Assembly: GCF_014284255.1 (NCBI RefSeq) | Contig: NZ_JACOFV010000006.1 | Span: forward strand, 162,689 to 226,688 | Direction of reading: 5' to 3' | Source: Cognatundibacterium jejuense | GTDB taxonomy: Bacteria; Pseudomonadota; Gammaproteobacteria; Burkholderiales; Burkholderiaceae_D | Length of the DNA stretch: 64,000 nt | Shown here: positions 44,063 to 54,272 of the stretch, one piece after another | How the letters are laid out: each line of letters begins with the position of its first letter | Numbering within the stretch: the stretch's first letter is position 1 | Translations under genes and position numbers: made by a program | The notes under the pieces: model-generated | What the model saw: only the letters and a program-made list of their open reading frames with translations | The model's database searches: none | Told to the model about the DNA's origin: nothing

Positions 44063-44540
44063 TGCATCCGCTCATCAAAGGTTTGCGGCCTAGGGACACA
44101 TATCCCATTTGTAAATTTAGCATTTTGAGGCAGAAAAACAAATTATTTGTATGATAGTACATTAATACTTTGTAAAAAAAACTACATCTACATCATAAAA
44201 ATAAGGATTTCTATGTCTTTAAAAAGACTTTCAGTTTAAAGGGCGATAAGTGTCAGGATACTATGTCACGAAATGAATTCTCGTGCCGAATAATGCTGCA
44301 AAAAATCAGTTTTTACGACAGCTTATTTGCCGAACTACCTTGCAAATTTAATCATGTAAAGTGTAGAAGCAAAGGTATGTAAAAATTGTATCTAACAATC
44401 GCTTCGCCGCCACAATCTCTTCCGACCATCTTATAACTATAGAACTTCCATGAAAGAAGTATAGACTTTTGCCTGAAAACTGGTTTTCAGCTAAACATTA
44501 GTCACGCGTCCCACCACAAAATTGTGACTAAAACGGCGGA
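44063..44540. other. 477-base intergenic region
   Basis: AT-rich and located between the HD-GYP start and the end of the small membrane protein gene. It should contain the promoter of the c-di-GMP operon. No gene, tRNA, strong hairpin or known RNA was seen. Confidence 0.4.
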
Positions 44541-44846
44541 TTAGTCTTGTCGTGATTTTAAATTCTGATTTGCCAATTTATCGACCAGCACATGCTCGCA
44601 TAGTTTAAATAGGAGATAAAACATCATGGCGGCAATCGCATTTCTGATGATCTCAAATAACTGTTGCAAGCCTCCATCGATAAGACCTGCCCATCCATTG
44701 CTGCTGATATATTCGGCGTTGGCTAAAATCACTTTGGCGAGGTCGACACTGAGTATGCCAAAACCCAGAAAACTGCTGGTCAAGAGCACAAATGTCCATA
44801 CCGGATGAGCGCTTAACCAAGAAGAAAGTTTGCCTTGTTCTGCCAT
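44541..44846 (-). CDS. Small two-helix membrane protein
   Basis: 101 residues with two hydrophobic helices, ~16-40 (VWTFVLLTSSFLGFGILSVDLA) and ~66-84 (IIRNAIAAMMFYLLFKL). The start at 44846 has AAAGGG upstream and removes a Cys/His/Phe-rich stretch of 27 codons that looks non-protein. The C-terminal ~15 residues are charged and Asn/Gln-rich. I do not recognise the family. It is downstream of metH by ~155 bases and separated by a hairpin, so it is likely on its own transcript. Confidence 0.65.
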   Translation of the reverse strand: MAEQGKLSSWLSAHPVWTFVLLTSSFLGFGILSVDLAKVILANAEYISSNGWAGLIDGGLQQLFEIIRNAIAAMMFYLLFKLCEHVLVDKLANQNLKSRQD

Positions 44847-44934
44847 GGCAGATCCCTTTGCAAAAAAATGCAGGTTATCGGAACAGTCTGATACTTCCTT
44901 GGTAAAACAAGTGTGCCTGAATTTCAACGACGAT

Positions 44935-44971
44935 AAGTGCTATTTTCAAAAAACGTTTAAAAATAGCGCTT
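44935..44971 (-). terminator. Hairpin downstream of metH
   Basis: On the minus strand AAGCGCTATTTT pairs with AAAATAGCACTT with a single G-T pair (arms 44960-44971 and 44935-44946), 31 bases after the metH stop. There is no clean T run after it, so it is a probable rather than certain terminator. Confidence 0.55.
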
Positions 44972-45002
44972 AGTGTTGCTCATTTTTTACTGAACCCAAA
45001 GT

Positions 45003-48000
45003 TTATAGATTCGGCGCTAGCCAGCGTTCCACTTCTTCTTTCGCCACAGATCTTCTGGCTGCCATATCACTGACCTGATCGTCACCAATTTTACCGACGC
45101 TGAAATACTTGGATTCGGGATGTGCAAAGTAGAAACCGGATACCGCAGCGCCAGGTATCATCGCCCAGGATTCGGTGATGTGCATGTCAATTTCTTCGCA
45201 CTGCATTTGTTGGAACATGGCAGTTTTGACCGTATGTTCAGGACACGCCGGATAGCCAGGTGCCGGACGGATGCCCTTGTAGCTTTCCTGAATCAGTTCT
45301 GCATTCGTCAAATTTTCATCGGCAGCATAACCCCACAAATCTTTACGGATACGTTCGTGCAGATATTCGGCAAATGCTTCTGCTAATCGATCGGCTAATG
45401 ATTTCAGCATGATGCTGCTGTAATCATCATGTGCATCTTCAAAACGTTTTTCGTGCTTTTCTATACCCAAACCTGCAGTAACTGCAAACATGCCTATGTA
45501 GTCAGCGATGCCGCTGTCTTTGGGCGCGATAAAATCCGATAAACATTGGTTAGGGCGAGCCACGCCATCAATCACCGGCTTTTCAGTTTGCTGGCGGGTG
45601 CCGTAATAAGTGAAAGCTACGTCATGGCGGCTATCGTCGGTATAGATTTCTATGTCGTCATCATTTACCGTATTGGCTGGTAACAACGACACCACGCCGT
45701 TGGCGGTGAGCCAGCGCCCTTCGATGATTTTTTTCAACATTGCCTGACCTTCAGCGAATACCTTGCTCGCAGCTTCACCAACCACTTCATCGGTCAAAAT
45801 CGCAGGATACGGACCTGCCAAATCCCAGGTCTGGAAGAACGGACCCCAATCGATGTAATTGGCAAGCGTCGCGAGATCAACGTTTTTAAATACGCGACGA
45901 CCGATGAACTTAGGTTTGACGGGTGTATTGGCGCCGTCAAAACGGAGTTTCATTTTATTGGCACGAGCTTGTGCCAGCGTCACCATTGGTGTGGCTTTTT
46001 TATTCGCGTGTTGAACGCGGATGCGCTCGTAATCAGTGCCTAAATCAGCGATATATTGGTCGCGGCTTTCTGGTGTCAGCAAGGATTGTGCGACCGATAC
46101 CGAGCGCGATGCGTCCGGCACGTAGACCACCGGACCTTCGTAATTCGGCGCGATTTTGACGGCCGTATGAGCGCGACTGGTGGTCGCGCCACCAATCATC
46201 AGCGGTATCTTCATCATGCGGAAATGCGGATCGCGTTGCATCTCTTTAGCGACATAGGCCATTTCTTCGAGTGATGGCGTGATCAATCCTGACAGGCCGA
46301 TGATGTCGGCGTTTTCTGCTTTTGCTTTCGCTAAAATTTCTGAACACGGCACCATGACGCCCATGTTTACCACTTCAAAGTTATTACATTGCAAAATGAC
46401 GGTGACGATGTTTTTGCCGATGTCATGCACGTCACCTTTGACGGTGGCGATGACGATTTTACCTTTGGGTTTATTGTCGCCGCTGCGCTTCTTTTCTTCT
46501 TCGATGAATGGCACCAGATGCGCAACAGCTTGCTTCATAACACGCGCGGATTTGACGACTTGCGGCAGGAACATTTTGCCCTGACCGAATAAATCGCCGA
46601 CGATATTCATGCCCGCCATCAGCGGACCTTCGATGACTTGAATTGGGCGACCGCCATCGTTCATGATCTCTTGTCGCGCTTCTTCGGTATCTTCAACGAT
46701 CCATTGTGTGATGCCATGTACCATCGCATGTGCCAGTCGTTTGCCAACTGGGTCGCTACGCCATTCCAGCGTGGCTTCTTCTTTTTTGCCACCGGCTTTT
46801 AGGGTGGCGGCAAATTCAATCATGCGCTCGGTCGCGTCGTCACGGCGATTGAGTACCACGTCTTCCACGCGTTCGCGTAATTCAGAATCGAGCTCACTAT
46901 AAACACCGATCATGCCGGCATTGACGATGCCCATGGTCATGCCAGCTTGAATCGCGTGGTATAAAAATACGGTGTGAATTGCTTCGCGTGCGGGGTCGTT
47001 GCCACGGAAAGAAAAACTGACGTTAGACACACCACCGCTGATTTTTGCGCCTGGCAGGTTTTGATGTATCCAACGTGTCGCTTCAATAAAATCCACTGCG
47101 TAATTATTGTGTTCTTCAATTCCGGTGGCGACAGCAAAAATGTTTGGATCGAAAATAATATCTTGCGGATCAAAGTTTAATTTGTCGACCAAAAGGCGAT
47201 ACGCACGTTCGCAAATTTCAATCTTGCGCTGATACGTATCGGCTTGCCCTTTTTCATCAAACGCCATGACGATGACAGCTGCACCATAACGTTTGCACAG
47301 TGTTGCCTGACGCAGGAATTCCGCCTCGCCTTCTTTCATCGAAATGGAATTGACAATGGCTTTACCTTGCACGCATTTCAAACCAGCTTCAATCACCGAC
47401 CATTTCGATGAGTCGATCATCAAAGGTACGCGTGCAATATCCGGTTCCGATGCGATCAGATTCAAAAAGCGTGTCATCGCCGCTTGTGAATCGAGCATTG
47501 CCTCATCCATGTTGATGTCGATAACTTGTGCGCCATTTTCCACCTGCTGACGTGCAACGGCTAATGCTTCGTCGTATTGCTCATTTAAAATTAAACGGGC
47601 AAACGCTTTGGAACCCGTGACGTTAGTACGCTCACCAACGTTGACGAACAGCGATTGCGTATCAACGGTAAACGGCTCCAGACCTGATAAACGCATTGCA
47701 GGTTCGATGGTTGGTAACACGCGCGGTGCCTGTGTTTGCAAAATATCGGCAATCGCTTTAATGTGCGGTGGCGTGGTGCCGCAGCATCCACCGGCGATGT
47801 TGATGAAACCTGCTTCCGCAAATTCTTTCAGCAATGCTGAGGTATCGGCAGGCAACTCATCAAAGCCTGTATCGCTCATGGGGTTAGGCAAACCGGCATT
47901 TGGATAAATACACACAAAGGTGTCGGCGATTTTAGATAATTCTTCAGCATACGGACGCATCAGCGCTGCGCCCAAAGCGCAGTTCAAACCAATGGTCAGC

Positions 48001-48746
48001 GGTTTAGCATGACGGACGGAATTCCAGAAGGCTGGCACAGTTTGACCGGACAAAATACGCCCAGAGGCATCCGTCACCGTGCCAGAAATCATAATAGGCA
48101 AGGTCTTGCCAGTTTCTTCAAAATACTGATCAATCGCAAACAAGGCGGCTTTGCAATTAAGCGTATCAAAAATGGTTTCAACCAGCAGCACGTCCGCACC
48201 GCCTTCAACCAGACCGCGGGTTTGTTCCAGATAAGCCGCAACCAGTTGATCGAATGTGACATTACGTGCGGCAGGATCATTCACATCGGGAGAAATCGAT
48301 GCAGTTTTTGGTGTTGGCCCCAAAGCACCCGCGACAAAACGTGGTTTGTCGGCGCTCGAATATTTGTCACACGCAGCACGCGCAATTTTTGCGGCTTGCA
48401 CGTTCATTTCATAGGCCAGATGTGCCATGTGGTAATCGTCTTGTGCCACCGTGGTCGCGCCAAAGGTATTGGTCTCGATCAGGTCGGCGCCAGCAGCCAG
48501 ATATTGCTCGTGAATTTCTTGAATGATATGCGGCTGGGTTAAGGTCAATAATTCGTTATTGCCTTTGACGAATAATTCTTTGCCGGGGACGACAAAATCT
48601 TTAAAGCGCTCGCCGCGATAGTCTTCTTCGGTCAGCTTGTAGCGTTGGATCATGGTACCCATCGCACCGTCCAGTATCATGATGCGTTGTTGCAAGATTT
48701 CACGCAAACGGATTTCGGTGGCAGAGACTGGCAGGGATAAGTTCAT
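45003..48746 (-). CDS. metH: Cobalamin-dependent methionine synthase MetH
   Basis: 1247 residues, full length in one chain. It transfers the methyl group of methyltetrahydrofolate to homocysteine through methylcobalamin. Modules in order: homocysteine-binding (ending [11 protein letters not shown]), pterin-binding (from [13 protein letters not shown]), cobalamin cap and B12-binding ([10 protein letters not shown], with the axial His in DxHxxG), and the SAM-dependent reactivation domain ([20 protein letters not shown]). The start is placed at the ATG 48746; a GTG 3 codons earlier lies against its own GAG. The leader contains nested hairpins and a terminator. Some Burkholderiales carry metH split in two; here it is intact. 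Confidence 0.97.
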   Translation of the reverse strand: MNLSLPVSATEIRLREILQQRIMILDGAMGTMIQRYKLTEEDYRGERFKDFVVPGKELFVKGNNELLTLTQPHIIQEIHEQYLAAGADLIETNTFGATTVAQDDYHMAHLAYEMNVQAAKIARAACDKYSSADKPRFVAGALGPTPKTASISPDVNDPAARNVTFDQLVAAYLEQTRGLVEGGADVLLVETIFDTLNCKAALFAIDQYFEETGKTLPIMISGTVTDASGRILSGQTVPAFWNSVRHAKPLTIGLNCALGAALMRPYAEELSKIADTFVCIYPNAGLPNPMSDTGFDELPADTSALLKEFAEAGFINIAGGCCGTTPPHIKAIADILQTQAPRVLPTIEPAMRLSGLEPFTVDTQSLFVNVGERTNVTGSKAFARLILNEQYDEALAVARQQVENGAQVIDINMDEAMLDSQAAMTRFLNLIASEPDIARVPLMIDSSKWSVIEAGLKCVQGKAIVNSISMKEGEAEFLRQATLCKRYGAAVIVMAFDEKGQADTYQRKIEICERAYRLLVDKLNFDPQDIIFDPNIFAVATGIEEHNNYAVDFIEATRWIHQNLPGAKISGGVSNVSFSFRGNDPAREAIHTVFLYHAIQAGMTMGIVNAGMIGVYSELDSELRERVEDVVLNRRDDATERMIEFAATLKAGGKKEEATLEWRSDPVGKRLAHAMVHGITQWIVEDTEEARQEIMNDGGRPIQVIEGPLMAGMNIVGDLFGQGKMFLPQVVKSARVMKQAVAHLVPFIEEEKKRSGDNKPKGKIVIATVKGDVHDIGKNIVTVILQCNNFEVVNMGVMVPCSEILAKAKAENADIIGLSGLITPSLEEMAYVAKEMQRDPHFRMMKIPLMIGGATTSRAHTAVKIAPNYEGPVVYVPDASRSVSVAQSLLTPESRDQYIADLGTDYERIRVQHANKKATPMVTLAQARANKMKLRFDGANTPVKPKFIGRRVFKNVDLATLANYIDWGPFFQTWDLAGPYPAILTDEVVGEAASKVFAEGQAMLKKIIEGRWLTANGVVSLLPANTVNDDDIEIYTDDSRHDVAFTYYGTRQQTEKPVIDGVARPNQCLSDFIAPKDSGIADYIGMFAVTAGLGIEKHEKRFEDAHDDYSSIMLKSLADRLAEAFAEYLHERIRKDLWGYAADENLTNAELIQESYKGIRPAPGYPACPEHTVKTAMFQQMQCEEIDMHITESWAMIPGAAVSGFYFAHPESKYFSVGKIGDDQVSDMAARRSVAKEEVERWLAPNL

Positions 48747-48757
48747 GATGTTCACTC

Positions 48758-48819
48758 GCTAAAAGCAAAAAACCCGATCGGCTTGTGCATGCAGGCGGAT
48801 CGGGCGACGTCCTTTTAGC
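48758..48819 (-). promoter_or_regulatory. Structured metH leader with intrinsic terminator
   Basis: On the minus strand CCCGATC (48798-48804) and GATCGGG (48773-48779) form a 7-bp stem, extended inward by a 5-bp stem (GCCTG/CAAGC, one wobble) and a TGCATG loop. TTTTTTGC follows at once, so this is a complete intrinsic terminator only 26 bases from the metH ATG. Outer arms GCTAAAAG and CTTTTAGC (48758-48765 and 48812-48819, exact complements) enclose it. A terminator inside the 5' leader of a biosynthetic gene means attenuation or a riboswitch. The aptamer class was not identified. Confidence 0.7.
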
Positions 48820-48872
48820 AGCACTTATTACGCGCCCGCAATCTGAATCTCAAATCGGCGCTGGAAGAAATA

Positions 48873-48878
48873 ATTATA
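48873..48878 (-). promoter_or_regulatory. Candidate -10 element of the metH promoter
   Basis: TATAAT on the minus strand, 55 bases upstream of the leader structure. The -35 position (GCGTCC at 17-bp spacing) is poor, so an activator may be needed. Transcription from here would give a leader of about 120 bases, including a GCGCC/GGCGC stem and the terminator. Confidence 0.5.
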
Positions 48879-49007
48879 CGTCAGATCAAGGGCTTGGACG
48901 CATGATGCAGGGTTTTTACGGGTTTTTGCTTATACATTGTGGTTACATGGATATGCGTTCTTTGCTTAAGAGTAAGCGAGAACCAGTAATACGGATCAAT
49001 TATTGAT

Positions 49008-49042
49008 AAAAAAGGGCATATCCTTTATAAAAAGATATGCCC
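49008..49042 (-). terminator. Intrinsic terminator of terC
   Basis: On the minus strand GGGCATATC (49034-49042) pairs with GATATGCCC (49014-49022), followed by TTTTTTATC. It lies 25 bases after the terC stop and shows that the structure in the metH leader is not needed to end the terC transcript. Confidence 0.9.
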
Positions 49043-49066
49043 AAAGGGAAATCAATACAATGCTTA

Positions 49067-50023
49067 TCAGATCTTGTGCTGATTGCGGCTGGTTAATAAG
49101 CTAGCAACGACGGAGCCACCAAGGATGACACCAATGACCATGAGAGAAACATCGGTAGGCACATGCATCCATTCAACGATCAGCATTTTGATGCCGACAA
49201 ACATCAGTACAAATGCCAGACCAAATTTCAATAAATGGAAACGATCCGCCATGTCCGCCAACAGGAAATACAAAGCACGCAAGCCCATGATGGCGAAGAT
49301 ATTCGAGGTGAACACAATAAATGGGTCGGTCGTCACTGCAAAAATGGCCGGAATTGAATCAACCGCAAAGATCACATCTGAGACCTCAATCAGAATTAAC
49401 ACCAACAGCAAAGGGGTGAAAAACCGTTTTCCGTCTCGTTTAATGCTGAATTTCTCTTCATGAAACTCATTGGTAAAGGGTAGGAGCTTCTTAGCTAACT
49501 TCAATACCGGATTGTTTTCGACATCTGCCTCGTGATTTGAAAACAACATTTTTGCGCCAGTAATGAGCAAGAAAATGCCAAACAAATACATCACCCAGGC
49601 AAACTGCGTCACGACCCAACTTCCGGCCAAAATCATGATGATGCGCATGGCGATGGCACCAACGACACCATACAACAGGACTTTGCGCTGGTATTGGACA
49701 GGTACAGAGAAATGACCAAAGATCAGCAAAAACACAAACACATTGTCGACTGATAGTGATTTTTCAATCACGTAGCCAGTCAGAAATTCCATGGCTTTTG
49801 CGGTGGCGATTTCTGTACCCGCCGTTTGCTTCAGATAGAACCAGAGACCGGCATCAAAGCCTAATGCCAGGCTGACCCAGATGACCGACCATACCGCCGC
49901 TTCCCGGATGCTGACTTTGTGTGCACGTGAACCACCAAGTGCGAAGACATCGACCGCCAGCATGGCAAACACAAAGCCTATGAAGACAACCCACATCCAG
50001 GGTTCTGCGACAGAATGCAACAT
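49067..50023 (-). CDS. TerC family integral membrane protein
   Basis: 318 residues with about nine helices. The DUF475/TerC signature is seen as FLTGYVIEKSLSVDNVFVFLLIFGHF and EVSDVIFAVDSIPAIFAVTTDPFIVFTSNIFAIMGLRALYF; the acidic residues in these helices are conserved in the family. Members are linked to metal (Mn) efflux or to metalation of exported proteins. The Alx/YkoY-type full-length form is the best match. It follows the BI-1 gene by 3 bases, so the pair is an operon. Confidence 0.92.
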   Translation of the reverse strand: MLHSVAEPWMWVVFIGFVFAMLAVDVFALGGSRAHKVSIREAAVWSVIWVSLALGFDAGLWFYLKQTAGTEIATAKAMEFLTGYVIEKSLSVDNVFVFLLIFGHFSVPVQYQRKVLLYGVVGAIAMRIIMILAGSWVVTQFAWVMYLFGIFLLITGAKMLFSNHEADVENNPVLKLAKKLLPFTNEFHEEKFSIKRDGKRFFTPLLLVLILIEVSDVIFAVDSIPAIFAVTTDPFIVFTSNIFAIMGLRALYFLLADMADRFHLLKFGLAFVLMFVGIKMLIVEWMHVPTDVSLMVIGVILGGSVVASLLTSRNQHKI

Positions 50024-50026
50024 GGA

Positions 50027-50713
50027 TTAGTCTCTTTCTACAAAGCCCAACAACTGTAACAAGCTGATGAACAGGTTGAAAATGGTTACGTACAGATTGA
50101 CAGTAGCCATGATGTAATTTGTTTCGCCGCCATTGATGATATTGCTAGTTTCAAACAAAATCATGCCAGACATCAATAACACCATGACTGCAGAAATAGT
50201 CAACGACAACGCGGGGATTTGGAAGAAAATCGCACCCAGACTAGCTACCAGAACCACGATCATGCCTGCCATCAGGAATCCGCCCATAAAGCTGAAATCG
50301 CGTTTGCTGATCAGCACGTACGCGGATAAGCCCATGAAAATCAGACCAGTCATGCCCATCGCTGTCATCACGATAGAAGTGCCGCCAGGTAAGTGCAAAT
50401 AGTGACTCAGGATAGGACCAAGGCTATAACCCATAAAACCAGTTAATGCGAATACGGACAAGATGCCCCACGCGCTATTACGCAGCTTAGTCGTTGCAAA
50501 AAGCAGACCAAAATAGGCAACCAGAGTCAGGATGGAACCAGGACCAGGAATGGCATAGGCAATGGTTAAACCTGCGGTCAACGCAGAAAACAGCAACGTC
50601 ATCGAAAGCAACATATATGTGTTGCGTAAGACTTTCAAACTCTCGCTCGCTGTGCTGTCGACATAGTCAACAGTTTGCACGTCACGTGCAGTGGTACGAC
50701 CTGTGATTTTCAT
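50027..50713 (-). CDS. Bax inhibitor-1/YccA family membrane protein
   Basis: 228 residues with seven helices, the family norm. The core pattern NTYMLLSMTLLFSALTAGLTIAYAIPGPG and the C-terminal FETSNIINGGETNYIMATVNLYVTIFNLFISLLQLLG match YccA-type proteins; the two conserved acidic residues near the C-terminus are not both evident (only one Asp in the last helix). The start at 50713 has AGGAGAAACGT. It is coupled with terC. YccA inhibits the FtsH protease in E. coli; a role as an ion-leak channel has also been proposed. Confidence 0.93.
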   Translation of the reverse strand: MKITGRTTARDVQTVDYVDSTASESLKVLRNTYMLLSMTLLFSALTAGLTIAYAIPGPGSILTLVAYFGLLFATTKLRNSAWGILSVFALTGFMGYSLGPILSHYLHLPGGTSIVMTAMGMTGLIFMGLSAYVLISKRDFSFMGGFLMAGMIVVLVASLGAIFFQIPALSLTISAVMVLLMSGMILFETSNIINGGETNYIMATVNLYVTIFNLFISLLQLLGFVERD

Positions 50714-50894
50714 ACGTTTCTCCTGAAATAATGAAGACATGAATGCAAATTTTGCAAATTGATGCAAATACAATTGTCTTTGCCCTTTATTAGAAGGGAT
50801 GACACAAGTTTAGTTGCAAGTGAATTGAAATAAAAGTCGAATATAATTGATAAACACTTCGTAAAATTCGATGTATTTTATTTTCAGGCTGACA

Positions 50895-51797
50895 ATGTCC
50901 AATTTAAATTACAAACATCTGCATTACTTTTGGGCTGTTGCCAAAGCGGGTAGTATCGCGCGCGCCAGTGAGCAACTGCATCTTACGCCTCAAACCATCA
51001 GCGGACAGTTAAGTTTGTTTGAGCAGAACCAAGGCGAGGCCTTATTTCGTAAAAACGGGCGCAATCTGGAACTGACCGAAGCTGGACGTCTGGTATTGAG
51101 TTACGCTGAAGATATCTTTGCACTGGGGCAGGAGCTCGAAGAAGTATTGCATCATCGCCCCACCGAACGCACTTTGCAATTACGGGTTGGCGTGTCCGAT
51201 GCATTGCCAAAAATCGTCGCCTACAAGCTTTTAGAGCCCGCCATGCAATTGCCGCAGACCCTGCGTATCAGTTGCCGCGAAGGGAAATTTGATGTCTTGT
51301 TGGCTGAATTGGCTGCCCACAAACTCGACGTGGTAATCTCAGATAGCCCGATGCCAGCGAATGCAAAAGTCCGCGCCTATAATCATCTGTTAGGCGAGTC
51401 GGGGGTGAGTTTTTTTGCGACGACGGCTTTGAGCGAGCAATATCCGCAGAATTTTCCATTCTGTCTGGAAGCTGCGCCATTTTTAATGCCGGGTGAAGAT
51501 GCAGCAATGCGTTCGCGTTTATTGCAATGGATGGATCTGCAAAATCTGCATCCACGAATTGCTGGCGAGTTTGACGATAGTGCCTTGATGTGTGCGTTTG
51601 GCCAGGCTGGCGCTGGTATGTTTGCCGCACCAAGTGTGATCGCCGATATGGTGATGCGCCAGTATGATGTGAAACTGATAGGTAGCACCGAGGATATATG
51701 CGAGCAGTTTTATGCCATTTCTGTTCAGCGCAAATTAACCCATCCGGCAGTCTTAGCGATCAGCCACGCGGCGCAAGGTGCGATGTTCAAAACTTAA
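50895..51797 (+). CDS. nhaR: LysR-family regulator NhaR
   Basis: 300 residues. The opening SNLNYKHLHYFWAVAKAGSIARASEQLHLTPQTISGQL is the NhaR-type HTH and is close to E. coli NhaR, which activates the Na+/H+ antiporter nhaA in response to Na+. LTEAGRLVLSYAEDIFALGQELEEVL is the linker helix. No nhaA is in this window. The start at 50895 has CAGG at 6-base spacing; an in-frame ATG at 50871 lacks one. It is divergent from the BI-1/terC operon. Confidence 0.9.
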   Translation: MSNLNYKHLHYFWAVAKAGSIARASEQLHLTPQTISGQLSLFEQNQGEALFRKNGRNLELTEAGRLVLSYAEDIFALGQELEEVLHHRPTERTLQLRVGVSDALPKIVAYKLLEPAMQLPQTLRISCREGKFDVLLAELAAHKLDVVISDSPMPANAKVRAYNHLLGESGVSFFATTALSEQYPQNFPFCLEAAPFLMPGEDAAMRSRLLQWMDLQNLHPRIAGEFDDSALMCAFGQAGAGMFAAPSVIADMVMRQYDVKLIGSTEDICEQFYAISVQRKLTHPAVLAISHAAQGAMFKT

Positions 51798-51904
51798 TTG
51801 CAAATAACAAACGGAAGGGGGAGTATCAACCAAATTACTCTCTGTAGCATTGAAATAATTGGGCGAGAGAGTTACCAATTTTTATACTGGCGGGGAGTAT
51901 TTAT

Positions 51905-51938
51905 ACTACTTCCAGCCTCACTAAAGGCTGGAAGTAGT
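51905..51938. terminator. 14-bp perfect hairpin between nhaR and the FlgO gene
   Basis: ACTACTTCCAGCCT (51905-51918) and AGGCTGGAAGTAGT (51925-51938) are exact complements around a 6-base loop. Neither side has a T run, so it is a strong hairpin of the type that can act as a bidirectional terminator or mRNA stabiliser. Confidence 0.65.
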
Positions 51939-51952
51939 GTCGGGACGCTATC

Positions 51953-52525
51953 TTAGTGGCGACCGAGCAAAGACTTGACAGTTCTGTCCATTGGCAAAGC
52001 GTAGTCGTAAGTACTGAGAACGATGTTGTCACCTGGACGTATCAATTTCAGATTAACGAAAACCATTTTTTCGCTTTCCGCATAGGTACCAACGATTACT
52101 GCCTGAGCGCTATGATCCTGTGCGACTTCTTTAATTTCGCGGGTCAGCAATAATTCACCAACGTTTTGTTTAATGAAGACTTTATCGCGGAATTTCATTT
52201 CCACCATTTGATAACCGGCACGGGTAAATTGTCCTGAAACTTGTTCAGCCACGATACGCCCTAATGGTGAAGACTCTTCCAGCGCATTGATGTTAGCCAG
52301 TGTAGCGATGATTAATGGACGAGATTTATCGAGAGAGTTACCAGCCGCAGCAATCAAAGCCGTTGCTGCTTTTTGGTTGGTAGGGATAAATTCGTTGGTT
52401 TCCGCTTCTTTCCAGGACAGCGCCGCAGCAGAAGTGCCAGAAGAATTGATCCCGAAATTGCCCATGTTTGAGCATCCGCTAAATAACACGCCGCAGCTAA
52501 CAGCAAGTACAAGTTGTTTAAACAT
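51953..52525 (-). CDS. FlgO-family lipoprotein
   Basis: 190 residues with a lipoprotein signal (MFKQLVLAVSCGVLFSGC, lipobox FSGC). The core RPLIIATLANINALEESSPLGRIVAEQVSGQFTRAGYQMVEMKFR is characteristic of FlgO (PF17680). The final region NLKLIRPGDNIVLSTYDYALP is also typical. In Vibrio FlgO is an outer-membrane lipoprotein needed for flagellar stability. No flagellar genes adjoin here. The start overlaps the stop of the upstream lipoprotein by one base (TAATG), with GGAGG inside that gene. Confidence 0.85.
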   Translation of the reverse strand: MFKQLVLAVSCGVLFSGCSNMGNFGINSSGTSAAALSWKEAETNEFIPTNQKAATALIAAAGNSLDKSRPLIIATLANINALEESSPLGRIVAEQVSGQFTRAGYQMVEMKFRDKVFIKQNVGELLLTREIKEVAQDHSAQAVIVGTYAESEKMVFVNLKLIRPGDNIVLSTYDYALPMDRTVKSLLGRH

Positions 52526-53100
52526 TATTGGCCTCCGGTAATTTTAAATTTAAATTCAGCATCTTTGTTATACAGTGAAGCATCGTATTCATTGACAGGA
52601 TATGCATCGGTGCGACGAGTAACGTATTGAGAATTTTTGATCAATGATGTTGTCACGATGACTTCGTAAGTCGGTTGCGCTTCTGACCCGCTTGTTGAAG
52701 AACCAAATCCAGATATGCCGAGGAAATGACGATTTTCGGTCTTATCTGAGGAGAAACGAACTAACTGTGTATCAATGTCAACAATTTGTGCCGTACCATC
52801 ACTGAATTTTCTAACTGTTACGCCTTGATTGACGAGGGATGTGACAACCTGGTTATAAAACGCTTGCGCAAATTTGCTGCCGTCATTTGGTGGCGTAACA
52901 AATACTGGCGCTCCAATTTTGTCTGTGCCGATCTTAATTTGATTTGCGACGTCCTTAGCAATCAACAGCCAATTCGACGCCACATGTAGCTCAGATGGCT
53001 TTTCTGCCGCAGGACCAGCTGTATTTGCGGCGTCATAAAACGGAGTGGAACAACCCGCCAGCAGCATAGCCGCAACGGCAACGGGTAAAAGTTTCTTCAT
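52525..53100 (-). CDS. Lipoprotein of unknown function, partner of the FlgO-like gene
   Basis: 191 residues, signal MKKLLPVAVAAMLLAGC with lipobox LAGC at 14-17. The mature protein begins STPFYDAAN and has an alpha/beta pattern with a polar, Ser-rich loop (GISGFGSSTSGSEAQPTYEV). It is the first gene of a two-gene operon with the FlgO-like gene, coupled by TAATG. AAGGT lies 6 bases before the ATG. It may act together with FlgO in the outer membrane; that is inference. The family is not recognised. Confidence 0.75.
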   Translation of the reverse strand: MKKLLPVAVAAMLLAGCSTPFYDAANTAGPAAEKPSELHVASNWLLIAKDVANQIKIGTDKIGAPVFVTPPNDGSKFAQAFYNQVVTSLVNQGVTVRKFSDGTAQIVDIDTQLVRFSSDKTENRHFLGISGFGSSTSGSEAQPTYEVIVTTSLIKNSQYVTRRTDAYPVNEYDASLYNKDAEFKFKITGGQ

Positions 53101-53273
53101 GCGCTTACCTTTTTAAATTCTTTTCAGTATCGTCACGGCTGAAAATACTCGTGATGACCGATATTGAGCCTAAGAGAATACAACAAGTCTTAATCGACAA
53201 CAAAGAATTTGCTCTGCACCAACAAGTAAACGCTGGTTTTCGATCTGAATGCGTAACTTGTTGGTGAATTTGT

Positions 53274-54272
53274 TCAGAAGCTGTCGTTTTTTTGCTGCAC
53301 TGATGATGATTTTAAGGCGAACGAACTTCCGCAAGGGAGTGGGAATCCTTGCAGAAAATCAGCCGCAGGCAAGCGCTTTCCACCAGGTTTTTGTAATTCA
53401 GTGAGTTGTAAGCAGCCTTCTCCGCAGGCAACAGTGATGCCGTCATGCGCCGAGGCGCTCAGGACTGTACCTGGTTCCACATCGTGGCTACTTTTGGCAA
53501 CGGCATGAGCGGCAAAAATCTTAATCGCTTTGTCGCCGTATTGTGCATGGGTGGCAGGGAATGGATTAAATGCGCGGATTTTTCTGGCCAAAGTGTCGGC
53601 CGATTGCAGAAAATCCAGGCTGGCTTCTTCTTTGCTGATTTTGGCGGCGTAAGTGACGCCCTGCTCTGGCTGTACTGTTGCGGGCAACTGACCTTGTTCA
53701 AGCAAGTGCAAGGCTTCCACAATCATTTTCCCACCCATAGCCGCTAGCGTATCGTGCAAACTACCGGTTGTGTCTGTGTCTTTGATCGCAACGCTTTCAG
53801 TCAAGAGCATAGGGCCAGTATCTAAACCCTCTTCCATTTGCATGATCGTGATGCCGGTTTCGCTGTCCCCGACTTCAATGGCACGATGAATAGGTGCTGC
53901 TCCACGCCAGCGTGGCAATAATGAACCATGAATATTCAGGCACCCCAAACGCGGGATATTGAGAACCGACAAAGGTAAGATCAAACCGTATGCCGCAACG
54001 ACCATGACATCATGTGGCGTACTGTGTAATAAGGCGTGCGCTTCGGTTGCAATTTCAGGGTATTTCCCGTCTAAACGCAACGACACCGGCTGCACCACAG
54101 GCATGTTGTGAGCGAGCGCATATTGCTTGACGGCTGACGCCTGCAATTGCATGCCGCGCCCCGCCGGACGATCGGGTTGGGTTAACACCAACACGATTTC
54201 ATGCCCCGCTTGATGTAAGGCGGCCAGCGCTATCGCGGCGAATTCCGGTGTGCCGGCAAAAATCACCTTCAT
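53274..54272 (-). CDS. fmt: Methionyl-tRNA formyltransferase
   Basis: 332 residues. It formylates initiator Met-tRNA with 10-formyl-THF. The formyl-binding core is [18 protein letters not shown] with catalytic residues in IHGSLLP and [13 protein letters not shown]. The C-terminal OB-like domain covers ~210-315. A 15-residue Ser/Lys/Gln tail ends the protein. The start overlaps def by 4 bases (ATGA). Confidence 0.96.
   Translation of the reverse strand: MKVIFAGTPEFAAIALAALHQAGHEIVLVLTQPDRPAGRGMQLQASAVKQYALAHNMPVVQPVSLRLDGKYPEIATEAHALLHSTPHDVMVVAAYGLILPLSVLNIPRLGCLNIHGSLLPRWRGAAPIHRAIEVGDSETGITIMQMEEGLDTGPMLLTESVAIKDTDTTGSLHDTLAAMGGKMIVEALHLLEQGQLPATVQPEQGVTYAAKISKEEASLDFLQSADTLARKIRAFNPFPATHAQYGDKAIKIFAAHAVAKSSHDVEPGTVLSASAHDGITVACGEGCLQLTELQKPGGKRLPAADFLQGFPLPCGSSFALKSSSVQQKNDSF

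Noticed and set aside
48009..48542. 177-codon frame antisense to metH
   Set aside because: Covers the conserved homocysteine-binding domain of metH; shadow frame.
48805..48900. SAH or cobalamin riboswitch aptamer upstream of metH
   Set aside because: The SAH consensus core and the B12 box could not be found by eye, so no named class is claimed; the terminator structure is reported instead.
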